The position numbers were made by a program, and so were the translations under genes. This document shows, piece after piece, positions 1-8,066 of a DNA stretch of 64,000 nt. Source of the DNA: Anaerolineales bacterium (GTDB lineage: Bacteria; Chloroflexota; Anaerolineae; Anaerolineales; Villigracilaceae). Every line of letters begins with the position of its first letter. Positions within the stretch are counted from its first letter, which is position 1. The stretch lies in assembly GCA_015075725.1 (NCBI GenBank), contig JABTTV010000001.1:4331223-4395222 (forward strand), read 5' to 3'. The notes below the pieces were generated by a model. The model was not told the DNA's origin, did not search any database, and saw only the letters and a program-made list of their open reading frames with translations.

Positions 1-75
1 GTCATGAAACCTGTTACAATCGAGGAACTTGAGAAGGCAATGGCTCAGGCTTTTTATAAACATATCGAAAGGTAA
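1..75 (+). CDS. 3' end of an ORF open at the left edge
   Basis: An open frame runs from base 1 to a TAA at 73-75 and encodes about 24 residues ending in FYKHIER. It may be the C-terminus of a gene that starts outside the window, or a very short ORF from the ATG at position 4. It is followed after six bases by the next small gene, which suggests they are cotranscribed. Too little is visible to name a product. Confidence 0.3.
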   Translation, partial: VMKPVTIEELEKAMAQAFYKHIER

Positions 76-81
76 GCTGGA

Positions 82-231
82 ATGGCTGGAAGAAATTCAA
101 AAAATCAAAGACAGAAATCGGCGATGGAAGAAAACGCCGCCAGACGGCAAAAAACGGCGCAGCTTCTCTTCGCCGCGTTCGCCATCATCCTCATCATTTC
201 AATGGTGCTTTCTGCAGTAGCCACTTACTAG
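82..231 (+). CDS. Small single-pass membrane protein (49 aa)
   Basis: A 49-codon ORF starts at ATG 82 and ends with TAG at 229-231; an AAAGG-type ribosome site lies just upstream at 68-72. The first half is basic and polar (many Lys, Arg, Asn and Gln). Residues about 27-47 form one hydrophobic helix rich in Ala, Ile and Leu, so the product is probably a tiny inner-membrane protein with its N-terminus in the cytoplasm. It sits between an upstream ORF end and a terminator-like hairpin, ahead of prfA. The function is unknown. The polar-then-hydrophobic pattern argues for a real gene, but no family could be recognised. Confidence 0.55.
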   Translation: MAGRNSKNQRQKSAMEENAARRQKTAQLLFAAFAIILIISMVLSAVATY

Positions 232-255
232 CGCAGTCTTTCGATTCGCCCTGCC

Positions 256-288
256 GCGCGGCGCCTTTCCCGGTGCCGCGCTTTCTTG
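256..288 (+). terminator. Probable intrinsic terminator upstream of prfA
   Basis: A 10-bp GC-rich stem with one mismatch (256-265 against 272-281) and a 6-base loop is followed by TTTCTT. It closes the small upstream transcription unit and leaves prfA to start separately. The U-run is short, so termination may be partial. Confidence 0.5.
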
Positions 289-409
289 TGCAAATATTTT
301 CCGCGTAGGGCGCGTTCGCCCGGGACCGTCTGTCCAGGACAGGTCAACGCGTCTTTTGATGTAAGCCCATCGGCGTAAGAGTACGCCAACCATGCAATCA
401 TGAGGAAAC

Positions 410-1486
410 ATGCTCGATAAACTGAAAGCCATCGAAGAAAAATACGAACAACTTGGAAACGAACTTCTCGAAGTCGGAAGCGACTATAAACGCGCCGCAG
501 AGATCGGCAAGGAAAGGACAGGGCTCGAGCCGTTGATCGCCAAGGCGAGGGAATACCGTCAGGCGATGAAAAGCCTGGAAGAAGCCAAAACGATCCTCGT
601 GTCTGAGAACGATGCGGACCTGCTCGCCCTCGCCAAAACTGATATTGATGAATTAACCCCGAAGATCGAAGTGCTCGAAAAAGAGATCAAGGGATTGCTC
701 GTACCCAAGGACCCGCGCGACGACAAGAACGTCATCGTGGAAATCCGCGCCGGAGCTGGCGGCGATGAGGCCGCCATCTTTGCCGCAGACCTGTTCCGCA
801 TGTACACACGATTTGCCGAAGATAAACGCTGGAAGACCGAGATCATGTCGGAAAATTCCATTGGCGTGGGTGGATACAAAGAAGTTATCTTCGAAGTGAA
901 AGGCAAGGGCGCATTTTCGAAGATGAAATATGAATCAGGCGTGCATCGCGTCCAGCGCGTTCCAGCCACCGAGGCGCAGGGGCGCATCCACACATCCACC
1001 GCCACCGTCGCTGTCCTCGCGGAAGTGGACGATGTTGAGATAGATATACCCGAAACCGATATCGAGATCGAAGTCTATCGTTCGTCCGGCGCTGGCGGGC
1101 AGAACGTACAGAAGAACTCCACCGCCGTCCGTTTGTACCACAAACCCACCGGCATGGTCGTGACGTGCCAGGATGAACGTTCGCAATTGCAGAACAAGCT
1201 GCGCGCCATGTCCATTTTACGCGCGCGATTGTACGAGATCGAAGAGAACAAACGCCGCGCTGAACTCGAAGCGGATCGCCGTTCGCAAGTCGGCTCCGGA
1301 GAACGATCCGAAAAGATCCGCACGTATAATTACCCGCAGAACCGCGTCACCGATCACCGCATCGGGCTTTCCAACTACAACCTCCCCGCCGTGATGGACG
1401 GCGATATCGATGAGTTCATCGACGAACTCACCACCCGCGACGAAGCCGGGAAACTGGCCGCCACCGGCGTCGAAGACGATGAATAA
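410..1486 (+). CDS. prfA: Peptide chain release factor 1
   Basis: Class I release factor that reads UAA and UAG in the ribosomal A site and triggers hydrolysis of peptidyl-tRNA. The 358-aa length is normal for the family. The N-terminal helical domain is followed by the codon-recognition segment with the RF1-type PAT tripeptide (in RVPATE), which separates it from RF2 (SPF). The catalytic GGQ motif lies in SGAGGQNVQKNS, around residue 230, and its Gln is the residue methylated by PrmC. An AGGA site six bases before ATG 410 supports the start. prmC lies 3 kb downstream on the same strand, beyond two permease genes, a variation on the common prfA-prmC pairing. Confidence 0.97.
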   Translation: MLDKLKAIEEKYEQLGNELLEVGSDYKRAAEIGKERTGLEPLIAKAREYRQAMKSLEEAKTILVSENDADLLALAKTDIDELTPKIEVLEKEIKGLLVPKDPRDDKNVIVEIRAGAGGDEAAIFAADLFRMYTRFAEDKRWKTEIMSENSIGVGGYKEVIFEVKGKGAFSKMKYESGVHRVQRVPATEAQGRIHTSTATVAVLAEVDDVEIDIPETDIEIEVYRSSGAGGQNVQKNSTAVRLYHKPTGMVVTCQDERSQLQNKLRAMSILRARLYEIEENKRRAELEADRRSQVGSGERSEKIRTYNYPQNRVTDHRIGLSNYNLPAVMDGDIDEFIDELTTRDEAGKLAATGVEDDE

Positions 1487-1519
1487 AATGAAAGGCACGG
1501 ACGCCCTGCCGCGACCCGA

Positions 1520-3643
1520 ATGATCATGAACATAAAAACGGCTTTGCGAATTCTATCGATCGTGGCCGTCCTTGCCATTGCATGGGGATTGCGGGTACGC
1601 GCGGCGGATAAACTTCCCATCGATTTTGACGAAGACGATTACTTGCGCGCAGGTCAGGAATACGCGCATCTTATCCGGACCTCGAACTGGTCCGGTTTTT
1701 TGGAAACCAACTACCGGACAGAGCACCCACCGCTTGCAAAGATCGCCTACGGCATCGTGTTTTCCTTCCTGCCAGAGCAACCGCTTGTCGAAGATGTTGC
1801 CATAACCGCCGGTCCTGCCAAAATCCTGCCCGGGGAACTGCTTCGGGCTGGGCGCAAAGAAGCCGCAGGGTTTGGAACGCTCACAGCTTTTTTACTGGCA
1901 CTTGTGAATCCGCTCGCCGGGATTCTGCTTGCCACCCATTCATTCACTATCAAATACACAAGCCAGATCATGCTGGATGGGCTGTCTTCACTCTTGAGTT
2001 TAAGCACCATCCTGGCATATGTGCAATACAAAAGGAGAAACCGCGCCGTTTGGCTGGTCATGTCATCGGTCCTGCTGGGCCTCGCCGCGGATTCGAAATA
2101 TTTGCACGGCACCGTGGGGTTTGCCATTCTTGTCGACCAGATATTCGAGAATCGGAAAAATATCATCGGCCGTAATTTTAAAACTCTCCTGCCGATCCTT
2201 GGTTGGGGATTGTTATCGCTCCTTGTCTTTTTTGGCGCAAATCCATATTTATGGCCGGATCCCATCGGGCGTCTGCAAGAATCCTTCACATCAGTGACAT
2301 ATACGGTTACAAATCCGAATGTGCAAAACGCGAATTTTCCGCTCTGGCAACCCTTGGTCTGGATCAGCATGTCGCCCATCCTCTGGCATGAAAACGTGTT
2401 TTTGTTCGCGCCTGATTTTCTGATCGGGCTCTTCGCCATCGTCGGCTTTACCCGCCTCTGGCAAAAGGAAAGGGTCTTTGCCCTCTGGCTGGGACTCTCT
2501 CTGCTCACCCTGCTCTTGTGGAAAACGAAATGGCCGCAATATATTCTCATCCTTACAGCCCCACTGTCCCTCGCCGCCGCGGAGGGAATTGCGAAGGCGT
2601 GGGAATCGCTTCTGGTAAGTCTCCGCAACCGAGGATCGAAAAGGGTTTTTTATAACTTCGAGGAATCACGGCAGGCAATTCCCTGGCTTGTGCCCGGTTT
2701 GATCGCCTTTGCCTTATTGACCCTTCTCCCCTTTTTGTTCCAGGTCGCTGTTTCGCTCACGGATTTCAACAGCGCCTCCATCCGAGATGGTTTCCAGGGC
2801 GGCATCTGGCGCGAGATCCTCGGTGGGTTGTCCGGGCAGATCGAGCCTTCAAACTCCGAATTTCCCTTCCGTTCGAACAAAGTCCAATACACCGGCTTTT
2901 CCGGCTATCTGCCGATTTTTTACTTTGTAACCGGGCAGGGTATCTTCGTCTTCAACATTCTCTGGATGGTTGCCTCCACCAGCCTGCAGGTGCTTCTGGG
3001 TGGCGGTCTTTCGATTCTTCTCAACCAACGCGGTGTGGGATTGAAAAAATTCTGGCAGGCGTTCTTCATCCTTCCATGGGCGATTCCAGAATTCATCGGA
3101 GCGCTCATGTGGTTGAACATTTTCGTTCCTGAGATCGGCTGGCTGAGCCTTGCGGCAAAAAAATACGGGGACGCCTTTCCCCTACAATTTTTGATCGGCT
3201 GGGAAAGAACACCCACCTTTTGGTTCTTCATTTTTCTCGTCCCAGCCGTTTGGTACGGATTTCCCCTCATCCTGCTGGCGGTCAATGCAGGGCTGAAAAC
3301 GATCCCCAGGGATATTTACGAAGCCGCCTCCATCGACGGCGCAAACAGCTGGCAAATGCTGCACCACATGACCCTTCCCCTATTGATGCCGATACTGCTA
3401 CCTGCGATCATCATCCGCGGCATCTACGCCTTCAACCAGTTCTATCTTTTCCAGGCGTTTTTATTTACCGAAAGCACGTTTGCGACACTCTCGTACAACT
3501 TATTCAACCCTTCCAGCGGATTTGGAGGCGGACAGTTCGCAGTATCAGCCATCATAAATATCCTGACCGTCTTGATCCTGATCGGCCTTGTAAGTCTTTT
3601 CAATCGCCGCATGCAAAGCCGGGAGGAATTCATCCATGCGTAA
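1520..3643 (+). CDS. GT-C glycosyltransferase-like domain fused to MalF-type ABC permease
   Basis: A 707-aa polytopic membrane protein with two recognisable halves in one uninterrupted frame. Residues 1-370 resemble GT-C (ArnT/PMT-type) glycosyltransferases: one TM helix, an acidic first external loop (DFDEDD, 35-40), the TEHPPL motif at 68-73, then many TM helices ending near KTKWPQYILIL. Residues 387-707 resemble MalF-type sugar ABC permeases: PWLVPGL followed by about six TM helices and the EAA loop at 601-620 (EAASIDGAN...LP), which docks the ATPase. The 3' end overlaps the MalG-type gene by 8 bp. No binding protein or ATPase gene is adjacent. Known: GT-C enzymes use lipid-linked sugars and MalF imports sugars. 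The joint function is unknown. The start is ATG 1520; ATG 1526 is an alternative. Confidence 0.8.
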   Translation: MIMNIKTALRILSIVAVLAIAWGLRVRAADKLPIDFDEDDYLRAGQEYAHLIRTSNWSGFLETNYRTEHPPLAKIAYGIVFSFLPEQPLVEDVAITAGPAKILPGELLRAGRKEAAGFGTLTAFLLALVNPLAGILLATHSFTIKYTSQIMLDGLSSLLSLSTILAYVQYKRRNRAVWLVMSSVLLGLAADSKYLHGTVGFAILVDQIFENRKNIIGRNFKTLLPILGWGLLSLLVFFGANPYLWPDPIGRLQESFTSVTYTVTNPNVQNANFPLWQPLVWISMSPILWHENVFLFAPDFLIGLFAIVGFTRLWQKERVFALWLGLSLLTLLLWKTKWPQYILILTAPLSLAAAEGIAKAWESLLVSLRNRGSKRVFYNFEESRQAIPWLVPGLIAFALLTLLPFLFQVAVSLTDFNSASIRDGFQGGIWREILGGLSGQIEPSNSEFPFRSNKVQYTGFSGYLPIFYFVTGQGIFVFNILWMVASTSLQVLLGGGLSILLNQRGVGLKKFWQAFFILPWAIPEFIGALMWLNIFVPEIGWLSLAAKKYGDAFPLQFLIGWERTPTFWFFIFLVPAVWYGFPLILLAVNAGLKTIPRDIYEAASIDGANSWQMLHHMTLPLLMPILLPAIIIRGIYAFNQFYLFQAFLFTESTFATLSYNLFNPSSGFGGGQFAVSAIINILTVLILIGLVSLFNRRMQSREEFIHA

Positions 3644-4487
3644 AATTTCACCCGCCCGCCAGTTAATCACCCAACTCATTCTTCTGTTGGTCGGTCTGTT
3701 CATTCTTATCCCCCTCTGGAGCACCGTGCGCCTTGCCTTTGACGGTTCCCTGCACGGACGCCCCACCGAGTTCACCTTCCTCCCAAAAGAGACTTCGCTC
3801 GAACCCTTCGTCGCCGTATTGGACCGCCCCTACCAATCTGTCGAGTTCAAGGTTCTCCTCCGAAACAGCATGATCGTTTCGATCGGCGCCGCGATCATCG
3901 CCACTTTGCTTGGGATATCGCTCGCCTATGGTTTCGCGCGCTTCCGTTTTCCGGCACGCAATACGGGTCTCTTTATGCTCCTGCTTGCTGCGTTGCTCCC
4001 GCCAATCGCTTTTGCCACCCCTCTTTACATCATCCTGAGCCTCCTCAATATTCGCACGACCTTGATAGGATTGACCATCGTCTATGCTGCTTTCGCCATG
4101 CCGTTCTGCGTTTGGAACATGCGCGCCGCCTTCGGGGCAATCCCAAGAGAGGTGGAGGAAGCCGCCCACCTCGACGGCGCAAATCATTTCCAGACTTTTC
4201 TCCACATCAGCCTCCCTATTTCATTACCGTCCATCGCTGTCACCACCCTGATCGCCTTCCTGATGGGTTACACCGAATTCGCAATCGGCTGGCTCTTCGT
4301 GGACAAAGCCGACAATGTCACACTTTCGATGGCAACCTACGCCCTGGTCTACGGACAATTTTCCGGCGCGCAGCCGTGGAGTTACCTTGGCTCCCTCGCC
4401 ATCGTCATGTCCATTCCGGTCATCATCATATTCATTCTTTTCCAGCAAACCCTGATGGAACGTCTGCTCTTTCAAGAGACCTCATGA
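3636..4487 (+). CDS. MalG-type carbohydrate ABC transporter permease
   Basis: A 283-aa inner-membrane permease with about six TM helices. It carries the EAA loop (EEAAHLDGAN followed by a LP dipeptide, about residues 171-190) that contacts the ATP-binding subunit. It is the natural heterodimer partner of the MalF-like half encoded just upstream, with which it overlaps by 8 bp, and it overlaps prmC by the 4-bp ATGA. The tight overlaps suggest translational coupling across the four-gene chain. The substrate cannot be deduced; family members import oligosaccharides, polyols or glycerol-phosphate. The cognate binding protein and ATPase must be encoded elsewhere. Confidence 0.9.
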   Translation: MRKISPARQLITQLILLLVGLFILIPLWSTVRLAFDGSLHGRPTEFTFLPKETSLEPFVAVLDRPYQSVEFKVLLRNSMIVSIGAAIIATLLGISLAYGFARFRFPARNTGLFMLLLAALLPPIAFATPLYIILSLLNIRTTLIGLTIVYAAFAMPFCVWNMRAAFGAIPREVEEAAHLDGANHFQTFLHISLPISLPSIAVTTLIAFLMGYTEFAIGWLFVDKADNVTLSMATYALVYGQFSGAQPWSYLGSLAIVMSIPVIIIFILFQQTLMERLLFQETS

Positions 4488-5347
4488 CCCGAACCCTGGG
4501 TGATTACCTAATTCACAAAATACCGAAACTGCCGGGTGACCTGACCCAATTCGACGCCGAACTTCTCCTTGCGCATGCGATTGGAAAACCCCGCACCTGG
4601 CTGACAGCACATCTCGATTCGCCTCTTGCCTCAACGCAACTCACATCAATAAACCAGGCATTTTCCCGGCTGGAAGCGGGCGAACCGCTCCCTTACATCC
4701 TCGGTCACTGGGAATTCTTCGGCCTCGATTTCGATATCACGCCTGATGTCTTGGTTCCGAGGCCTGAGACGGAACTGCTGGTGGAAAAAGCCATCCACTG
4801 GTTGAAGCAAACACCAGAAAGAAGAACTGTCGCGGATGTCGGCACCGGCTCCGGAATCATAGCCACCGCCATCGCGATGAATGTACCCGATGCGCGCATC
4901 CTCGCCACTGACATTTCCCTCGAAGCGCTTAAAATCGCCAGGCACAACGCCGAAAAATTTCACGTTCATCACCGTATCGATTTTTTACAATGCGATCTCT
5001 TGCCCGAACATATCAACCCGCTCCCCACCGAAAGCCACTTCGATCTCATTTGCGCCAACCTGCCCTACATCCCGACCGCGACTCTCAGCGGGCTTCAAAT
5101 TTTCGGCCGTGAGCCAACCGTCGCCCTGGATGGAGGCGAAGACGGGCTGAATCCCTATCGCCGCCTGCTGAAAATTGCTCCCGCCTGGCTCGCACCGCAG
5201 GGTATGATCCTGCTTGAGATCGAGGCGACTCAGGGAATCAAAGCCTTCAATCTCGCTGCCGATATGTTTTCAGAATCCATCATCTCCTTGCAACAAGACC
5301 TCGCCGGTCACAACAGGTTATTGGAAATCTCGTTCCATGAACACTGA
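4484..5347 (+). CDS. prmC: Release factor glutamine methyltransferase
   Basis: SAM-dependent enzyme that N5-methylates the glutamine of the GGQ motif in RF1 and RF2. The 287-aa length is standard. An N-terminal helical domain precedes a Rossmann methyltransferase fold with the SAM loop DVGTGSGIIA. The catalytic motif reads NLPYIP where the E. coli enzyme has NPPY, a conservative variant that keeps the substrate-binding Asn and Tyr. The open frame extends upstream, but ATG 4484 is preferred because it forms an ATGA overlap with the MalG-type gene and matches family length. The 3' end overlaps tsaC by 11 bp. Confidence 0.95.
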   Translation: MTRTLGDYLIHKIPKLPGDLTQFDAELLLAHAIGKPRTWLTAHLDSPLASTQLTSINQAFSRLEAGEPLPYILGHWEFFGLDFDITPDVLVPRPETELLVEKAIHWLKQTPERRTVADVGTGSGIIATAIAMNVPDARILATDISLEALKIARHNAEKFHVHHRIDFLQCDLLPEHINPLPTESHFDLICANLPYIPTATLSGLQIFGREPTVALDGGEDGLNPYRRLLKIAPAWLAPQGMILLEIEATQGIKAFNLAADMFSESIISLQQDLAGHNRLLEISFHEH

Positions 5348-5945
5348 AATCGTCCCTGCTTCCGAAATTTCACGCGCCCTCGAAATCCTGCGCAAAGGCG
5401 GCATCGGTGCCTTCCCCACCGACACTGTTTACGGACTCGGCGCACTAGCCTTCGACAACGCCGCCATCGAAAGCATCTACACCGCAAAAGACCGCCCACT
5501 CGAAAAAGCGATTCCCATTTTGATCGGTGACTTGAGCGATCTCGACAGGATTGGATCGGACATCCCCGAAATGGCTCTCCGTTTTGCCGAGCGCTTCTGG
5601 CCCGGACCGTTAACCTGTGTCATACCCAAAAAGTCAACTCTCCCCCCAGCCGTATCTGCCACTTCCACCGTTGCTGTGCGCATCCCGAACCACCCGGATG
5701 CCCTTGCTCTGCTCCGCGCGGCTGGACCGATGGCAGTCACATCAGCCAACATCTCTGGAGCGCAAAACCCATTGACTGCACAGGACGTTTACGAGCAACT
5801 CCAGGGGCGAATTCCCATAATCCTTGATGGCGGCAAAACCCCCGGCGGAATCCCTTCCACGCTGGTGGATTGCACCGGAGAAAAACCTGTCATCCTCCGT
5901 GAGGGTCCGATAACTTTGGAAAATTTAATCTCGACCCTGAGATAA
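5337..5945 (+). CDS. tsaC: L-threonylcarbamoyladenylate synthase (TsaC/YrdC family)
   Basis: Makes threonylcarbamoyl-AMP from threonine, bicarbonate and ATP, the first step of the t6A37 tRNA modification. The 202-aa product is a single YrdC domain without the Sua5 C-terminal extension. Visible motifs are FPTDTVYGLG, the Lys/Arg-containing KDRPLEKAIP, RFWPGPLT, VAVRIPNH and the SANISG segment near the C-terminus. ATG 5337 lies inside the prmC 3' end, implying translational coupling. The partner tsaD lies about 2.1 kb away on the opposite strand, so both core t6A enzymes are in this window. A strong hairpin follows. Confidence 0.94.
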   Translation: MNTEIVPASEISRALEILRKGGIGAFPTDTVYGLGALAFDNAAIESIYTAKDRPLEKAIPILIGDLSDLDRIGSDIPEMALRFAERFWPGPLTCVIPKKSTLPPAVSATSTVAVRIPNHPDALALLRAAGPMAVTSANISGAQNPLTAQDVYEQLQGRIPIILDGGKTPGGIPSTLVDCTGEKPVILREGPITLENLISTLR

Positions 5946-6023
5946 TCCTCTTATCCAATGCTTATTTCAAGTTCAGGAAGCGTTTAACTCGCGGAATATA
6001 ATCAAAGTTGCATTCTCCTGATG

Positions 6024-6068
6024 TCAAACCCCCAAACGCTCGGGCAAGCGGATGGGGGTTTGAGCTTT
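6024..6068. terminator. Intrinsic terminator between convergent tsaC and trpB
   Basis: A perfect 10-bp stem (6024-6033 with 6054-6063) encloses a loop that can itself form a small CGCT/AGCG helix. It is followed by GCTTTT on the + strand. Because tsaC and trpB converge here, it may act in both directions. Confidence 0.65.
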
Positions 6069-6165
6069 TAAAACGTGGGATTCCAGGCTTGATTGGAAAA
6101 GCGGAACCCAAAAAGAAGGGGAGAACGATGATCGCGCATCGTTCGATTAAGCGACACGCCGAATC

Positions 6166-7539
6166 TCAAGCGGGAAGAGTCACCTGCGGCAGTTTTTCCA
6201 TGGATTTCGCCACCGCCTCGGCGGGATATTCATAATCCTCTAACTTACCGACCAGATAGGATTCGTACGCAGCCATATCGAAGTTCCCATGACCAGAGAG
6301 GTTGAAAAGGATGACGCGCTTTTCACCTTTGGCTTTGGCATCAAGGGCTTCGTCAATCGTCGCACGAATCGCGTGAGCCGATTCAGGAGCAGGGACGATT
6401 CCTTCTGTTTGCGCGAATTGGATTGCGGCTTCGAAAGTGGCGCGCTGTTTGACCGCTACCGCTTCGATATAGCCTGCATCGTAGAATGCGCTGATGCTCG
6501 GCGCTATGCCATGATAGCGCAGCCCTCCCGCGTGGATGCCGGGCGGAACAAAATCGTGTCCCAACGTATGCATTTTTACGATGGGCGCCATCTTCGCGGT
6601 ATCTCCGTAATCAAAGGTAAATTCGCCGCGTGTCAAGGAAGGAGCAGCTGTCGGTTCAACGGCCAAGAGGCGGGTCTTTCGTCCATTCTTCAGGTTCTCG
6701 CGCAGGAAGGGATAAGCAATGCCCGCAAAATTCGAGCCGCCGCCTACACAACCAATCACAACATCCGGATATTCATCCGCCATATCCATCTGCTTCAGCG
6801 CCTCTTCACCTATGATGCTTTGGTGAATTAAAACATGATTCAAAACCGAGCCAAGGCTGTATTTCTTTTGCCCGTTTGATGTTGCCGCGGCTTCCACCGC
6901 CTCGGAAATCGCAATCCCCAGCGAGCCGGGATTCTCTGAATCTTCGGCAAGGATCGAACGTCCGTAATTCGTCTGGTCGGTGGGGCTTGCAAAGACTTTT
7001 GCCCCGAAGGATTCCATGAGATTGCGACGGTAGGGTTTTTGTTTGTAAGAAACCTTGACCATATAAACCTCAAGGTCGAGGTTGAAGAATTTACATGCCA
7101 TTGAGAGTGCGGAACCCCACTGTCCCGCTCCGGTTTCCGTCGTTAATGCCTTTGTCCCGGCTGCTTTGTTGTAATATGCTTGCGGGATGGCAGTATTGGG
7201 CTTATGACTTCCTGCAGGGGACACGCCTTCATTCTTGTAATAGATATGCGCAGGTGTGCCAAGGGCTTTTTCCAAACGTCGGGCACGCAACAAGGGGGTA
7301 GGACGATAGAGCTTATAGATTTCGCGCACCTCTTCCGGGATTTCGATATGGCGCTCGGTGGAAATCTCCTGCATGATCAATTCCATGGGGAAAAGGACCG
7401 AGAGAAAATCGGGAGTTACAGGTTGAAGCGTACCGGGATGCAGGACCGGGTTGGGGGGGATCGGGGAATCTGCCTGGATGTTGTAATAATATTTCGGAAG
7501 GTCGGATTCGTTCAGAATAAAACGAGTCTGATCGGACAT
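6166..7539 (-). CDS. trpB: TrpB2-type tryptophan synthase beta chain
   Basis: PLP enzyme that condenses indole (or indole-glycerol-phosphate-derived indole) with serine to give tryptophan. At 457 aa it is longer than TrpB1 and carries the extended N-terminal region typical of the TrpB2 group. The PLP lysine is in GSHKPNTA, the phosphate-binding glycine loop is GGGSNF, and LSGHGNFD closes the domain. No trpA or other trp gene is adjacent. An AAGGAG site lies eight bases before ATG 7539. The gene follows a T-box leader whose specifier is the Trp codon UGG, which supports a genuine role in tryptophan supply rather than a moonlighting serine or threonine reaction. Confidence 0.93.
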   Translation of the reverse strand: MSDQTRFILNESDLPKYYYNIQADSPIPPNPVLHPGTLQPVTPDFLSVLFPMELIMQEISTERHIEIPEEVREIYKLYRPTPLLRARRLEKALGTPAHIYYKNEGVSPAGSHKPNTAIPQAYYNKAAGTKALTTETGAGQWGSALSMACKFFNLDLEVYMVKVSYKQKPYRRNLMESFGAKVFASPTDQTNYGRSILAEDSENPGSLGIAISEAVEAAATSNGQKKYSLGSVLNHVLIHQSIIGEEALKQMDMADEYPDVVIGCVGGGSNFAGIAYPFLRENLKNGRKTRLLAVEPTAAPSLTRGEFTFDYGDTAKMAPIVKMHTLGHDFVPPGIHAGGLRYHGIAPSISAFYDAGYIEAVAVKQRATFEAAIQFAQTEGIVPAPESAHAIRATIDEALDAKAKGEKRVILFNLSGHGNFDMAAYESYLVGKLEDYEYPAEAVAKSMEKLPQVTLPA

Positions 7540-7634
7540 GGGATATCTCCTTGTGAATAATCATTGAGGCGAGATATCATCTTGTGTCACAATGGACCAG
7601 GACAATCTCTCACGACATTTGTTTAACATTTCTC

Positions 7635-7664
7635 CTAGAAGACAGGTTCAATTATTAACTTCAT
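7635..7664 (-). CDS. Possible 9-aa leader peptide between T-box and trpB
   Basis: After the T-box terminator, and before trpB, an AGGAG site sits four bases ahead of an ATG that opens a nine-codon frame (MKLIIEPVF, stop TAG). It contains no Trp codon, so it is not a classical attenuation peptide. It could help ribosomes load on the 165-nt stretch between terminator and trpB, or be fortuitous. Confidence 0.25.
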   Translation of the reverse strand: MKLIIEPVF

Positions 7665-7704
7665 GAATCTCCTTTCTCGGTTTGCATGCACGGTGGGGTG
7701 GAAT

Positions 7705-7738
7705 CAAAAACGTCCGTCCCATATATGGGACGGACGTT
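7705..7738 (-). terminator. T-box-controlled intrinsic terminator
   Basis: A 12-bp perfect stem (7709-7720 with 7727-7738) with a 6-base AU loop is followed on the minus strand by five U residues (7706-7710). It begins directly after the conserved T-box sequence, so its 5' arm competes with the antiterminator. It is the expression switch for trpB. Confidence 0.9.
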
Positions 7739-8030
7739 AATCCGTGGTGCCACCCAACTTAGGCTGGTAAGCGAAGATTAAACAAATTACCTGTCATGAA
7801 GCAACAGGAAAAAACCAGCCTCACTCATTCGGGCACGCCAGCAAACCGGTTATGCCCTAGCTCTATAACGGGAGTATCCCGGCGGGACATACTTGGGTGG
7901 TTACCCGTTCCATCCCGCGGCTCGGAGATCCATTCAGCTTTGTCGTTTCGGACAGGCTTTCACCGCTTTCTGCCTTCTCTCTGTATTCGTCGTACAAAGC
8001 TTACTCGTCCTCTTCATTGCCGGTTGAATA
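7705..8030 (-). promoter_or_regulatory. T-box riboswitch leader, tryptophan type (UGG specifier)
   Basis: About 320 nt upstream of trpB carry the hallmarks of a T-box leader. Near the 5' end is a GAAGAGGACGAGTA segment (stem I with the AGUA side of the specifier loop). The specifier loop GAA-UGG-A follows, with UGG at 7930-7932. The T-box sequence GGGTGGCACCACGG (7742-7755) comes next and then the terminator. Known mechanism: uncharged tRNA pairs through its anticodon with the specifier and through its CCA end with the T-box bulge, stabilising the antiterminator. Here uncharged tRNA-Trp should switch trpB on. The placement of promoter, leader, terminator and gene is fully consistent. Confidence 0.92.
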
Positions 8031-8038
8031 TTAAGGCG

Positions 8039-8066
8039 ATTATATGCGGAACAATTCATCTGTCAA
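8039..8066 (-). promoter_or_regulatory. Near-consensus sigma-70 promoter for trpB T-box transcript
   Basis: On the minus strand TTGACA (8061-8066) and TATAAT (8039-8044) are both perfect hexamers separated by 16 bp. Initiation would fall near 8031, exactly where the T-box leader begins. The -35 box overlaps the tsaD stop codon, so trpB is transcribed independently of tsaD. Confidence 0.85.

Noticed and set aside
29..220. 63-aa frame at the left edge
   Set aside because: Low-complexity Arg/Ser-rich product overlapping a more protein-like 49-aa frame with a clear TM helix and ribosome site.
4112..4483. N-terminal extension of prmC by 124 codons
   Set aside because: It lies inside the MalG gene in another frame, is His/Arg/Pro-rich nonsense, and the ATGA start at 4484 gives normal length.
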